Positions 21,606 through 33,127 of a stretch of DNA of 64,000 bases are shown here, piece by piece. Source of the stretch: Branchipolynoe longqiensis (taxonomy: Eukaryota; Annelida; Polychaeta; Phyllodocida; Polynoidae); assembly GCA_030323885.1 (NCBI GenBank), contig CM059198.1:76959097-77023096 (forward strand), read 5' to 3'. Each line of letters starts with the position of its first letter. Position 1 is the first letter of the stretch. Made by a program: the position numbers and the translations under genes. The notes beneath the pieces are model-generated. The model was not told the DNA's origin. It did not search any database and saw nothing but the letters and a program-made list of their open reading frames with translations.

Positions 21606-22215
21606 ACCTCGGAAGCACTATATCAAGTGATGCATTGATGCTGAAATACAGAGGAGGATGGCCAAGGCTAGCGCATCTTTCGGCTGACTAAACCAGAGAC
21701 TTTTTGGAACAACCACCATATGTCCATGCGGGTCAAAGGCAGGATCTACCGTGCAATCATGCTATCAACCCGACTATACGGAGCTGAGGCCTGGACAGTG
21801 TACAGACGACAGGTGAAAAAGCTGCATGCCTTCATGATGCGACATCTGCGTTCAATCATGAGGCTAACCTGGAAGGACAAAGTGACAAATAAGGAAATAC
21901 TCGAATGGACGGGGCTGCCCTCTATGGAAGATCGTCTGATCAAAAAGAATCTCTGGTGGACTGGACACCTCAAGAGGCTGTCATCAGACAGGCTACCAAA
22001 GCAGATCGTCTATTCTCAACTGTCTTCTGGTTAGAGAAAGAGAGGGTGCCCTCGTCTCTGGTTCAGGGATACCATCAAGAGAAACCTGAAGCTGAGAGAC
22101 ATTAAGACCAACTCATGGACATCACTCTCACAGCAGAGAGCTAAATGGAGAGCGGCAGTCAAGTAATTAAAGCAGTCTTTGTCGCATCACGACCAACAGC
22201 ATGATGATGATGATG
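21606..22215 (+). pseudogene. Non-LTR retrotransposon (LINE-2) C-terminal end, RTE-like, dead
   Basis: The plus strand encodes the post-RT C-terminal region of a LINE polyprotein. Three frames in order give GSTISSDA, then DAEIQRRMAKASASFG followed by an in-frame stop, then a longer stretch with STRLYGAEAWTVYRRQVKKL, LRSIMRLTWKDKVTNKEILE and DRLIKKNLWWTGHLKR. A TAG near 22032 then interrupts RKRGCPRLWFRDTIKRN...RAKWRAAVK, which ends at a TAA near 22168. This LYGAE..T, W.GH and RGRP-like signature is typical of RTE-type and related LINEs. The 3' end is a (GAT)n tail at 22202-22218. The element is 5'-truncated with at least two frame breaks and two stops, so it is a dead copy. Tails of the same family are at 27235 and 51603, and a derivative at 41550. 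Confidence 0.85.
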
Positions 22216-22218
22216 ATG

Positions 22219-22320
22219 AATGTTCTTTTCAATATTATTAATATTAATAATATTATTATTATTAATATTATGATTAATAATGTTAATGTAATAATAATGT
22301 TCTTTTCAATATCATCTACG
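22219..22320. repeat. (ATT)n-rich, partly palindromic segment
   Basis: AATATTATTAATATTAATAA and similar self-complementary words follow the LINE-2 tail. Confidence 0.8.
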
Positions 22321-22449
22321 CATTTAATAGTATGGATATTGATATTACTAATGATGGTGATATAAAACGGTGCCTTGTTCCCATCTTAGCGGCGTTTAAC
22401 TGCGTCTCTTGGTCATGATGGTCGTTTAGACAGAATTCATTCTCAATCT

Positions 22450-22720
22450 CATTCTCGCCAACTTTGAAGGTCGGTGGACTGAGTTCGCTGCTTCGCCGCT
22501 GTACTAGGTCTGGCGCTGGGATCGCCCTTCGCCATGTTGTTTTATGTATGACCGCCGCGGGCGCTGCTCCCCTACCTGCGTGGCGCGTTACTTTTATGGA
22601 CAAACTTCCGGTTGCGACACCCATGATGCAGCAGTTATTATTAGACCGGAAGTGGAGGTATGAATCACGGTGTGCCTGTTTGTCCTTGAAATTATTACAC
22701 AGCCTCCGGGCAGGCGTTTA
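22450..22720. promoter_or_regulatory. GC-richer island with paired ETS-like motifs (candidate only)
   Basis: ACTTCCGGT (22604-22612) and ACCGGAAGT (22645-22653) are inverted ETS/GABP-type motifs about 33 bp apart, in a CpG-containing segment free of S1 or MITE sequence. A palindromic repeat end is an equally simple explanation. No transcript or coding region was found beside it. Confidence 0.2.
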
Positions 22721-22734
22721 GCGATGGGCCCGGT

Positions 22735-23287
22735 GTAACAGCAGGACGCCGACAGGTACAGCACACACAACACACATACAGCACACATAACACACAGGAC
22801 ACACAGGACACACATCACACTGGCAGGTGCAGCACACACATCACACATACATCACACATAACACATGGCAGACACAGCACACACACAGCACACACAACTC
22901 ACACAGAACACCGACAGGGGCAGCACACCGACAGGTGCAGCACACACATGACACATACAGCACACATAACACACATGACACACACAGCACACACACGACA
23001 CACACAACACACACAGCACACCGACAGGTGCAGCACACACAGCACACACAGCACCCATCAGCACACATATATCACACATAACACACATGGCACACACAGC
23101 ACACACAACACACACAGCACACTGACAGGTGCAGCACACACATCACCCATACAGCACACATAACACACATGACACACAGCACACACGGCACACACAACAT
23201 ACACACATCACACTGACAGGTGCAGCACACACAGTACACACACATCACACATACAGCACACATAACACACATGGCACACACATCACA
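22735..23287. repeat. CA-rich minisatellite with CGACAGGTGCAGCACACACA units
   Basis: CACACA and CAGCACACA units are punctuated about every 60-100 bp by GACAGGTGCAGCACAC. His/Thr and Cys/Val frames are artefacts. Confidence 0.92.
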
Positions 23288-25350
23288 CACACCACCATTG
23301 TACATGTGTACTTGTTGTACGTGTGCATGATGTGTATGTGTGATGTGTGTGCATAATGTGTGCGCCTGATGTGTATGCATGATGTGTATGTGTGTGTGCA
23401 TGATGTGTATGTATGATACATGTATTGTGCATATTCTACCTGATGTGCATGCATCACCACAACCACCACCGTTGTACCTGTGTACTTGTTGTACATGTGC
23501 ATGATGTGTGTGTGATGTGTATTTGTGAGACATGTATCATGCATCTTCTACCTGATGTGCATGCATCACCACAACCACCACCATTGTACCTGTGTACTTG
23601 TTGTACATGTGCATGATGTGTGTGCGTGATGTGTGAGACATGTATCATGCATCTTCTACCTGATGTGCATGCATCACCACAACCACCACCGTTGTACCTG
23701 TGTACTTGTTGTACATGTGCATGATGTGTATGTGTATTTGTGAGACATGTATCATGCATCTTCTACCTGATGTGCATGCATCACCACAACCACCACCGTT
23801 GTACCTGTGTACTTGTTGTACATGTGCATGATGTGTGTGCATGATGTGTGAGACATGTATCATGCATCTTCTACCTGATGTGCATGCATCACCACAACCA
23901 CCACCGTTGTACCTGTGTACTTGTTGTACATGTGCATGATGTGTATGTGTATTTGTGAGACATGTATCATGCATCTTCTACCTGATGTGCATGCATCACC
24001 ACAACCACCACCGTTGTACCTGTGTACTTGTTGTACATGTGCATGATGTGTGTGTGATGTGTATTTGTGAGACATGTAGCATGCATCTTCTACCTGATGT
24101 GCATGCATCACCACAACCACCATCATTGTACCTGTGTACTTGTTGTACATGTGCATGATGTGTGTGCGTGATGTGTGAGACATGTATCATGCATCTTCTA
24201 CCTGATGTGCATGCATCACCACAACCACCACCGTTGTACCTGTGTACTTGTTGTACATGTGCATGATGTGTGTGTGATGTGTATTTGTGAGACATGTATC
24301 ATGCATCTTCTACCTGATGTGCATGCATCACCACAACCACCATCATTGTACCCGTGTACTTGTTGTACATGTGCATGATGTGTGTGCATGATGTGTATTT
24401 GTGAGACATGTATCATGCATCTTCTACCTGACGTGCATGCATCACCACAACCACCACCGTTGTACCTGTGTACTTGTTGTACATGTGCATGATGTGTGTG
24501 TGTGATGTGTATGTGTGAGACATGTATCATGCATCTTCTACCTGATGTGCATGCATCACCACAACGACCACAGTTGTACCTGTGTACTTGTTGTACATGT
24601 GCATGATGTGTGTGTGATGTGTATGTGTGAGACATGTATCATGCATCTTCTACCTGATGTGCATGCATCACCACAACCACCACCGTTGTACCTGTGTACT
24701 TGTTGTACATGTGCATGATGTGTGTGTGTGATGTGTATGTGTGAGACATGTAGCATGCATCTTCTACCTGATGTGCATGCATCACCACAACCACCACTGT
24801 TGTACCTGTGTACTTGTTGTACATGTGCATGATGTGTGTGCGTGATGTGTATGTGTGAGACATGTAGCATGCATCTTCTACCTGATGTGCATGCATCACC
24901 ACAACCACCACCATTGTACATGTGTACTTGTTGTATGTGTGCATGATGTGTATGTGTGATGTGTGTGCATAATGTGTGTGCCTGATGTGTATGCGTGATG
25001 TGTATGTGTGTGTGCATGATGTGTATGTATGATACATGTATTGTGCATATTCTACCTGATGTGCATGCATCACCACAACCACCACCGTTCTACCTCTGTA
25101 CTTGTTGTACATGTGGATGATGTGTGTGTGTGATGTGTATGTGTGAGACATGTAGCATGCATCTTCTACCTGATGTGCATGCATCACCACAACCACCACT
25201 GTTGTACCTGTGTACTTGTTGTACATGTGCATGATGTGTGTGCATGATGCGTATTTGTGAGACATGTATCATGCATATTCTACCTGATGTGCATGCATCA
25301 CCACAACCACCATCATTGTACCTGTGTACTTGTTGTACATGTGCATGATC
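23288..25350. repeat. ~110-bp satellite, about 19 units
   Basis: The unit contains CCACCACCGTTGTACCTGTG, TACTTGTTGTACATGTGCAT, a (TG)n stretch of variable length, GAGACATGTATCATGCATCT and TCTACCTGATGTGCATGCAT. Length varies by changes in the internal (TG)n part. One long variant (GCATAATGTGTG...GATACATGTATTGTGCATAT) occurs at 23290-23440 and again at 24908-25055, a block duplication of about 1.6 kb. Repeated frames are artefacts. Confidence 0.93.
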
Positions 25351-25361
25351 TGCATACTGGT

Positions 25362-25450
25362 TGGTTAGTTGTTGGAGTTTGATACTTATGCAGCCTTGAT
25401 AGTGTTGCCTCACTGGTATATCCTGACCCAGGTACGAGAACCCGAGATAC
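25362..25450 (-). mobile_element. S1 SINE, internally deleted remnant
   Basis: GGTTGGTTAGTTGTTGGAGT (3' end) then TTGATAGTGTTGCCTCACTG (core); the tail block between them is lost. Confidence 0.5.
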
Positions 25451-25502
25451 AATGGAGACATTGAGCGAACTAGTCTGGTTATTGTGTGAGTTGACTGTTG
25501 TG

Positions 25503-25590
25503 TGAGAATGATGATGGTGGTAGTATTGGTGGTGGTGATGGTGGTGGTGGTGATGGTAGTGGTGGTGATGGTGGTGGTGGGGGGTGATGA
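25503..25590. repeat. (GGT/GAT)n trinucleotide repeat
   Basis: GATGATGGTGGTAGT-type units; on the minus strand a poly-His frame arises as an artefact. Confidence 0.92.
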
Positions 25591-25739
25591 TTATGATTAC
25601 ATGGCCACTATGCAATAAGATCAGTTGATCGGCGTTGATTAAATAAAACACCACTTGCTGCGGGTACGTGTATTAACAGTCTGTCGTGCTGTGCACAGCG
25701 TGACTTACATTCATCCCCTTATGGAAATGACATATTTGT

Positions 25740-26297
25740 TCGATCTGATTAGTGGCTGCGTGAGCACCAACCTTGGTATCTTAGAACTGACCTATTAGGG
25801 AGCCCTAACTAGTGACTGAATGTACACTGACATTGTGGTCTTATAAGTGACATACTAGGGAGATCTGACTAGTGGCTTGGTGGACACCAAGGTTGATATA
25901 TTAGAAGTGATATATTACTATTAGGGAGGCCTAACTAGTGGCTGGGTGAACATTAACTCTGGTATCCTAGAAGTGATATATTACTATTAGGGAGGCCTAA
26001 CTAGTGGCTGGGTGGACACCAACCTGTGGTATCCTGGAAGTGATGTATTAGGGAAGGCTAAATAGTGACTGGATGAACACCAACTCTGGTATCTTAGAAC
26101 TGACCTATTAGGGAGGCCTGACTAATGGTTAGGTGAACACCAACTCTGGTATCTTAGATGTGACCTATTAGGGAGCCCTAACTAATGGCTGGGTGAACAC
26201 CAACTCTGGGATCTTAGAACTGACCTATTAGGGAGGCCTGACTAATGGTTAGGTGAACACCAACTCTGGTATCTTAGAACTGACCTATCAGGGCGGT
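25740..26297. repeat. 60-bp minisatellite, about 9 units
   Basis: Units contain CTAACTAGTGGCTGGGTGAA, CACCAACTCTGGTATCTTAG and AACTGACCTATTAGGGAGGC. The last units are spaced exactly 60 bp (26101, 26161, 26221); two units near 25905 and 25975 carry an extra TATTACTA insertion. Confidence 0.9.
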
Positions 26298-26439
26298 GGA
26301 GGCGCGAATGAGCCAACATCAAAGTGTTAAAATGATGACAGCTCGCGTCCGTTTGTAACATCACTTATATGCTCATTATGTGTTGTCACGTGACGAGTCC
26401 AATGTACCAGGTGACATGGACGGCGACGCACTGCATGGC

Positions 26440-26515
26440 GGGTGTGTGAGTGTGTGTGTGTGGGGGGGGGGGGGTGAGTGTGTGTGTGTGGGGGGGGGGG
26501 GGGCTGGATGTGTGT
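26440..26515. repeat. GTGTGTG / poly-G repeat
   Basis: Two copies of a GTGAGTGTGTGTGTG-G12 unit (26446-26503). Confidence 0.9.
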
Positions 26516-27120
26516 GGATGCATGCAGTGAAGGCTGACCGTCACCTGTTACTAATATTTATCTGTACATGATTATATAAATATATACATATATATGTGTG
26601 TGTAAAATATTCCGACTTTCAACGATAGGAAGAATGCAAATTTTCTATTATGAAAAGGGCATATGTGACCAAAGCGAATGTATGTATATATATATATGTA
26701 AGTGCTGGTGGTGCCTGGGTAGAATGTAAATATACATAGTGGTGCTGGCTTGGCTGTGTGTAAGGGGCACTCAAGGCCTACCCCCTCCCCCCTCTACCAC
26801 ACTCAGGGTCAAGGTTCAAGGCTGGTGGTGGCCAGAGGGGCCACACAGCTTGGTGGTGGTGGGCAGCCCACTGGTAACCATGGGGACCAGGAATGATTGA
26901 TCCCTATTGGGAGAGCCAAAAATGCTTGTTTCTCATTGGGGAGAAAGGGTGGGGGTGATACTCTACAATGTACCCATGTACCATATATAATAAACCAGAG
27001 AGGATTGCACTCTCTCTTCTCACACTCTTACTTTGCTTCACTTTCTCTTTCTCTCCATCTGTATTGTTTTTCACCGTAGCCTACCTACATAGCCCCATAC
27101 TCGAACATGCAACCGTACAT
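26516..27120. other. Spacer, mostly unique
   Basis: Contains TATATACATATATATG runs and an AATAAACC at about 26989 but no convincing gene. Short frames at 26897-27079 lack a domain. (TG)n follows at 27125-27160. Confidence 0.45.
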
Positions 27121-27234
27121 ATAATGTGTGTGTATGTGTGTGCATGTGTGTGCATGCATGTGCATACTACATGCGTGTCCACAAAGCATTATGTTATTAT
27201 AGACATGCAACTGTTCTACACTATTTCCACTCAT

Positions 27235-27480
27235 CATCATCATCATCATCATCATGCTGTCGGTCGCGATGCGACAAAGACTGCTTTCATTACTTGACTG
27301 CCGCTCTCCATTTAGCTCTATGCTGTGAGAGTTGCATCCATGAGTCGGTCTTAATCTCTCTCAGGTTTCTCTTGATGGTATCCCTGAACCGGAGACTGGG
27401 GCGCCCTCTCTTTCTGTAGCCAGAAGACAGTTGAGAATAGAGGATCTACTTTGGTAGCCTGTCTGATGACAACATTTCAT
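27235..27480 (-). mobile_element. LINE-2 3' end with (CAT)n tail
   Basis: On the plus strand the (CAT)n at 27235-27255 is the complement of the (ATG)n tail. It is followed by GCGACAAAGACTGCTTTCAT, CCGCTCTCCATTTAGCTCTA, CTCTTGATGGTATCCCTGAA and the block up to the TGTCATCAGACAGGCTACC equivalent near 27465. It corresponds to 21977-22215 of the longer copy. Confidence 0.82.
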
Positions 27481-27790
27481 GAAAGCTGCCTGCAAAAGTG
27501 TTGAAGTGCTGCTGGCTTTTGCAAGTTACCAGCGGCACTCTCTCGGGGAGCAAATAGAGGTTTCACACCGGTAAGAACATGTCAAGACAGGCGCAAAACT
27601 ATTTGTCCCTGTAGTGGCTGGTCGGGAGATGTTGGGAGTTCCATACATCAACCGCCCTTAATGCTGCCACAGTGAGATGGTTTTCTTTTTAGGGTTTGCT
27701 CCCTTAGCCTTCGGTTCTGTCAAGGACCTGTACCACAAGGCAATGGTTTCCAACTCTGAAAGGAAGGGGCGTCAAACTCCCTGAGGTATT
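27481..27790 (-). mobile_element. Sequence block fused 5' of the LINE-2 end
   Basis: Upstream of the LINE-2 piece (minus sense) is non-LINE-2 sequence containing GTTTCACACCGGTAAGAACA and AAGTTACCAGCGGCACTCTC (plus-strand text). The part at about 27480-27600 recurs at 41550-41680, again joined to a LINE-2 end but at a different LINE-2 position. Confidence 0.55.
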
Positions 27791-27849
27791 GCTATACCTG
27801 CATACACACTATGTCCACTGCTATGGTATTATATATATATATATATATA

Positions 27850-28040
27850 TACAATCTACTCTGTCAATAACGGCCTTTGTCAAAAATGAATCTCTGTCAA
27901 TAATGGCAAAAAGTGCTGGTCCCGTCACAGCACCCTTTCAATTTAATAGCATTGCCTCTCTGTCTAATGGACAACTGTCTTATGTGAACAACGATACGTT
28001 TTTACACCTATTTGATCAATATTCTCTGTCAATAACGACA
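27850..28040. mobile_element. Possible pogo/Tc1-like MITE remnant
   Basis: TACTCTGTCAATAACGGCC at the left and TATTCTCTGTCAATAACGAC at the right are direct, not inverted, repeats. The word CTGTCAATAA occurs three times. It may be two overlapping left ends. Low confidence. Confidence 0.3.
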
Positions 28041-28054
28041 TGCCACATAGGTAT

Positions 28055-28170
28055 AATATAGTAGAAATGACAAATTGTAGAAATGATAAATTGTAGAAAT
28101 GACAAATTGTTGAAGTGATGAATAGTAGAAATGACTAATTGTACAAACGAAAAATTGTACAAATGACTTT
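28055..28170. repeat. 17-bp minisatellite
   Basis: About 7 units of GTAGAAATGACAAATTG and variants (GTACAAATGAC). Confidence 0.82.
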
Positions 28171-28390
28171 GTAAGTACCTTCCTAGTCAGTGAAGTATAA
28201 AAGAAAAACACTGGTTTCATATGTATATATATATATATATATACATGCGATACAATGCACTATGTGAATAAAACAAAGCAACTATCCTATCCTAATTGCT
28301 GTATTTATGCATGCATTTACTCCGCTTCCATTCGCATTGCATGTTAGTTAAAAACGCCACATATATAATAACATGTATGTATTTAGTGTG

Positions 28391-28498
28391 TCTTTAAAAG
28401 AATGCATCGTCCGCAGAAAGTATACAATTCTTTTAAACGAAAAACGCATAGATTTGATCCTACGTATGCTGAGATCCTGGTGCACTTATTAAACATGT
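28391..28498 (-). mobile_element. MITE family N, partial
   Basis: CTTTAAAAGAATGCATCGTC (diverged end), TAGATTTGATCCTACGTATG and GGTGCACTTATTAAACATGT match the first third of the copy at 14234. Confidence 0.55.
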
Positions 28499-28548
28499 AA
28501 TTTGGTGCCCCTGTGCTACGCTCTGCTCAAATCGAGGAAGCAACGTTA

Positions 28549-28896
28549 AAGCCCTAGTCACACCTCACCGGATTGGGGGAAACGGACAGAAAACGAACAA
28601 TGTCCGGTTTGTGTCCGTACAAGTTTTGAACATGCACAAAGCTAGGAACGGATGCCGTCGGACTGACGTCTATGGTTCTTGTCCGGTTTGATTTCGTTTC
28701 ATCTGTTGGCTATCCGTTCATGTCCGTTTCATGTCCGTTTCATGTCTGTTTCATGTCCGTTTCATGTCTGTTCATCCGGCGGCCATTTACCCGATAGCGC
28801 CACATTTTGACACATTTTAATACATTTTGATACTTATCACCACCGGACTAGAGAATGCTGTCCGTTGCTCAATCTGGTGAGGTGTGACTGGCCCCT
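28549..28896. mobile_element. MITE family T, intact
   Basis: The left end AAGCCCTAGTCACACCTCAC pairs with the right end GGTGAGGTGTGACTGGCCCC. TA is on both sides (28547-28548, 28897-28898). The interior has tandem GTCCGTTTCAT words (28720-28770). It is 348 bp. Confidence 0.85.
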
Positions 28897-29254
28897 TATG
28901 CCCAGCATTTTGGTGTGCACACCATAACTAATTGTGAAAGGAGCATAAAATCTAACTTTATAAGTGTGCTTTTCAACAAAAACTAAATCCATGTCTTGCA
29001 TTCCAGTGTACACAGGACACGTATTTCAGCAAGTCTGCACTGGAAATATTTATAAAGTCAATTCTTTAAACTTTAAAGCAAATGTTGGATACACTAGGGT
29101 GAAGTAGATCATAATAATGACGCTAATACTATACATACTACACTACATTATAAGGAGTGTTATGCACGGTACTAACTATTATACATACCACATTGCAAGT
29201 AGCATAATACAGGACACTATTACATACTCTAAACTAAACCATGCATTCTATGCT
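28897..29254. other. AT-rich spacer
   Basis: No feature recognised. Scattered ACTATAC words foreshadow the array that follows. Confidence 0.5.
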
Positions 29255-30215
29255 ACACTATATCCTACACTATATCCTACACTATATACTACACTAAATC
29301 CTACACTATATACTACACTATATACTACACTATATCCTACACTATATACTACACTATATACTACACTATATCCTACACTATATACTACACTGTATCCTAC
29401 ACTATATACTACACTCTATACTACACTATATTCTACACTGTATCCTACACTATATACTACACTATATACTACACTATATCCTACACTATATACTACACTG
29501 TATCCTACACTATTTACTACAATATATACTACACTATATCCTAAATTGTATCCTACACTATATACTACACTATATACTACACTATATCCTACACTATATA
29601 CTACACTATATACTACACTATATACTATACTATATCCTACACTATATACTACACTATATCCTACACTATATCCTACACTATATACTACACTATATACTAT
29701 ACTATATACTACACTATATCCTACACTATATACTACACTATATACTACACTATATACTACACTATATACTACACTATGTACTACACGATATACTAGTATT
29801 ACTACACTATATCCTACACTATATACTACACTATATACTACAATATATACTACACTATATCCTACACTATATACTATACTATATACTACACTATATACTA
29901 CACTATATCCTACACTATATCCTACACTATATACTACACTATATACTATACTATATACTACACTATATCCTACACTATATACTACACTATATACTACAAT
30001 ATATACTACACTATATACTACACGATATACTAGTATTACTACACTATATCCTACACTATATACTACACTATATACCACAATATATACTACACTATATACT
30101 ACACTATATACTACACTATGTACTACAGTATATACTAGTATTACTACACTACATCCTACACTATATACTACACTATATATTACACTATGTACTACACGAT
30201 GTACACTACATAGCA
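29255..30215. repeat. 12-bp minisatellite (TATACTACACTA / TATCCTACACTA), about 80 units
   Basis: Strict 12-bp phase keeps one frame open on each strand (Thr-Leu-Tyr repeats; Ser-Val-Val-Tyr repeats), so 475- and 266-residue frames appear. They are artefacts. A CTAGTATTACTACACTA interruption recurs near 29791, 30030 and 30133, showing duplication of larger blocks of about 240 and 105 bp. Confidence 0.95.
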
Positions 30216-30329
30216 CTACAACACTACTTCCTACTGACCCACATTACGTGTGTCCACTTTATCCTACAGCCGGTGTCCTTCAACATTTCATTTCTGCCGA
30301 TTTACTCCACTGGACAGAGAATGAGTCAA

Positions 30330-31160
30330 CGCCCTCCCACCTCCCCCTCCTCCCCCCCCCCACCCCCTCACACCCCTCCCCTCCCAACCTCCCCCTCCCC
30401 TCCCAACCTCCCCCTCCCCTCCCAACCTCCCCCTCCCCTCCCAACCTCCCCCTCCCCTCCCAACCTCCCCCCCCCCACCCCCTCACATCCCAAACTCCCC
30501 CCTCCCCTCCAAACCTCCCCCTTCCTCTCCCACCCCCTCCCTAACCCTCCCATCCCTTCCCATAACCCTCCCAACCTGCCCATCCTCTCCCCCCACCCCC
30601 TCCCACCCCCCTCACCTCCCAACCTCCCCCCCGCCCACCCCCTTCCATCCCCTCCACCCCACCCCCTCCCAAAACCCTCCCCTCCCCCTTCCATCCCCTC
30701 CCATAACCCTCCCACCGCCTCCCAAAACCCTCCCATAACCCTCCCAACCTCCCCCCTCCATCCCCCCTCCCACCTTCCATCCCCCTCCCCCCCCCCCACT
30801 CCCTTCCTCAAACAGGTGTCGTGGCCACCAAATACATTAAATTGGACAATGGTCCTCCTCCCGCCCCCCCCCACCCCTACCCATCCTCTTTTTATTCCCT
30901 CCCCCCCCTCCGTCCTGCCACCCCACCCCCTCCCCACACTGCCCTCTCCCTGCCCCTCCCCCCTCCCCACACACTGCCCTTGCCCCACATAGCCCCCCCC
31001 CCCCCCCCACACACACACTGCCCCCCTCACACATGCCCCCCCGCCACCCTGCTCCGCTCCCCCCACACACTGCCCTTCCCCCCACATTGCCCCCCCACAC
31101 ACTGCTCCCCACACACAGCCCCACCCAACTGCCCCCTCACACACTCCCCCCTCCACTGCC

Positions 31161-31192
<32 letters not shown>

Positions 31193-31195
31193 ACT
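30330..31195. repeat. C-rich tract (CCCTCCC, CACCC, poly-C)
   Basis: Starts with an exact 17-bp unit (CCCTCCCAACCTCCCCC) near 30376-30465, becomes irregular, then CACTGCCCC units, and ends in a poly-C run (31163-31190). The complementary strand could form G-quadruplexes. Pro/Ser and Gly-rich frames are artefacts. Confidence 0.93.
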
Positions 31196-31243
31196 GCCCC
31201 GCCCCGGGCTTCCTGCGGGAAGGCTATCACTGGATCACGTGTA

Positions 31244-31925
31244 AAGGCCCTGTCACACTATGATGTAACGACGTCAGCGTAGGGAGAACGTACAAAACGT
31301 CGAACTTCTCAGCGTAGTATGCAAATTTCGGCACAAGTTGAACGTGGATGCAGCGTAGTTGACCAGAACGTAACGTCGGTAAAGCATAGTCATAGCGTCG
31401 TTCAACGAGAAAGGACAACGTAATTACGCTGACGGTACGTTATTAATGTTATTCGATCGCCAGAACTGCGTTGCTTTACATTACCTTACATTACTTACGT
31501 CATGAAACGTTGGCGAAACGCCGAACGTACATTCGGCATATGTTCTCCTGACGTTCTCATTACGCCGCATGGATGTTTCCTCCGTCTTTAATGTGGGTCA
31601 ACGTAGTGCAACATAGTGCAACATAGTGACCAGCATTTTAATAACGTCCGTCTAACATTATTGACGTTTGCTGAACGCATACAGAACGTATGGCAAACAT
31701 ACGGTGAACGTAAACCCTTACGTTGGAGTTACATCGAAAGTTTTGAACATGTTCAAAACATTGACGCATGCCGAGGTAACACGACGTAACATGATGTATC
31801 TCAACGTCGGTCTAACGTCATTCTGACGTCATCATACCGTAACCCAACGTACCTCAACGTAATGACCAAAAGTGACCTACGCCAGGCTTACGTTGGCTCT
31901 TACGTCGTAGTGTGACAGGGGTATT
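31244..31925. mobile_element. MITE of family M, full length (about 680 bp)
   Basis: The left end AAAGGCCCTGTCACACTATG follows TA. The right end is TCGTAGTGTGACAGGGGTAT. The interior is extremely rich in ACGT and AACGTA words (AACGTCG, GACGTC, TAACGT). It is non-coding. ACGT enrichment is shared with 1560-2080, 12130-12843 and 49330-49673. Confidence 0.78.
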
Positions 31926-32281
31926 ACCAGTGTAACCTCCTTCCCGATTCGGCGTTCTTTGGTCCCAATAAACAAAACCCACAAACGCCTGCCCCCCCCC
32001 CCCCCCTTACCCCCGCCCACCTCGTCCGTCCGTCCGTCCGTCCGTTCATTTATTTATTTATTTATTCACTTTGCTCACTTTATGCGCTGGTCAGTGTGAC
32101 GCCTGTGCCTGGCTGGTCGTGCCCCGTCGTGCCCCGCGTCGTGCAAACTGACCTCCCGGCACCACGTGTTGACGCTTAACGAGGTGGGTTGTGTGGGTGT
32201 GGGTGTGGGTGGTGGGTATGGGCATGTGTGTAGGGGGTGGGGGGATGGGCATGTGTGTGTGTGTGTGTTTATTTGTTTTTC
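31926..32281. other. Spacer of simple repeats
   Basis: Poly-C at about 31992-32005, (CGTC)n at 32026-32043, (TTTA)n at 32046-32066, and GT/GGGT runs at 32188-32272. No gene. Confidence 0.7.
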
Positions 32282-32525
32282 AGGTTCCCGTGCGGAAGGT
32301 CTGGAGTTTGAATCCCGACCGAGTCAAACCAATGAAGTACAACATTGATACTTGTCACTACCTAGCCTGACGCTCAGCATTACTAGGATAGGGCAATGAC
32401 TGGTTAGCTCTGTGTCAGGATAATGTCACTGTGTTGGCAATCGAGTCATCGTGCCGGTGGCCTGGTCTCCCAGTGGAGCAAAACTATAAAGTCACCTGGG
32501 ACTGTGCACTGCACAGTCCCAGGTT
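32282..32525 (+). mobile_element. S1 SINE, type II head, 3' end missing
   Basis: GTGCGGAAGGTCTGGAGTTT and GAGTCAAACCAATGAAG (head), CTACCTAGCCTGACGCTCAG, GGATAGGGCAATGACTGG, then the core up to CACTGCACAGTCCCAGG. The last ~50 bp of the family are absent. Confidence 0.82.
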
Positions 32526-32559
32526 GCTATCCACCGACAAGCATCCACGGCTGTTTGTT

Positions 32560-32608
32560 TGTTTGTTGTTTTACGTCCTAGCAACATCTAAGGTCATATC
32601 AGGACGGT
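32560..32608 (-). mobile_element. S1 SINE, 3'-end fragment
   Basis: TTTTACGTCCTAGCAACATC, then AAGGTCATATCAGGACGG; the match then ends. Confidence 0.65.
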
Positions 32609-33127
32609 CCACGGCTGTAAACACTCCCCATGATGTTGTGGTTTTTTTTGGTTTGTTATCTCAACCTTTCCTCATTGGATTCCTGTGTCTGCCCTGTTGT
32701 ATTTCCACGTAACTACGGTAGTGTGTTTATGTGATGTATAGCGTAGTATGCGAGTATGAAGATACAGAAGGGAATATTACGAAAACAACTAACATAGTAA
32801 TAAGAATATAACAAAAATACAATGCCAAGAGGGCCCAAAAAAGTAACATAGGCTACTAAATGTACCAACAGACTATCTATCTGCTACTGAAATGCAGACA
32901 ATCAAATAACTTATCAGCAGCTACTGTTTGGTAAGACAACACCAACACTACAGCTGGCCAGCATTGAAAACAAGCCTGGGTACCCGGGCTTACATGCTAT
33001 GGACAGTAGAAATACAGCCTCAATAAAATAAAACAAAATGAAAAAGATTACTTATTATCAGGAGCTTATACGTTATGGGCAGAATAAAAAACTTGTCACC
33101 AAAAAAAAAGAAGAAAAAAAAGAAGAA
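32609..33127. other. AT-rich spacer with a family Q piece
   Basis: GATGTATAGCGTAGTATGCG (32732-32751) matches the first half of family Q. A near-perfect palindrome AAGCCTGGGTACCCGGGCTT lies near 32972. A-rich runs occur at about 33096-33127. No gene. Confidence 0.5.

Noticed and set aside
21606..22215. Working reverse transcriptase gene
   Set aside because: Only the C-terminal region is present, with frameshifts and in-frame stops; the catalytic YxDD region is absent.
27850..28040. Complete pogo-like MITE
   Set aside because: The similar ends are direct rather than inverted, so element boundaries cannot be defined.
29117..30544. 475-codon Thr-Leu-Tyr frame and antisense 266-codon frame
   Set aside because: The 12-bp minisatellite and C-rich tract keep the frame open; there is no domain or codon structure.
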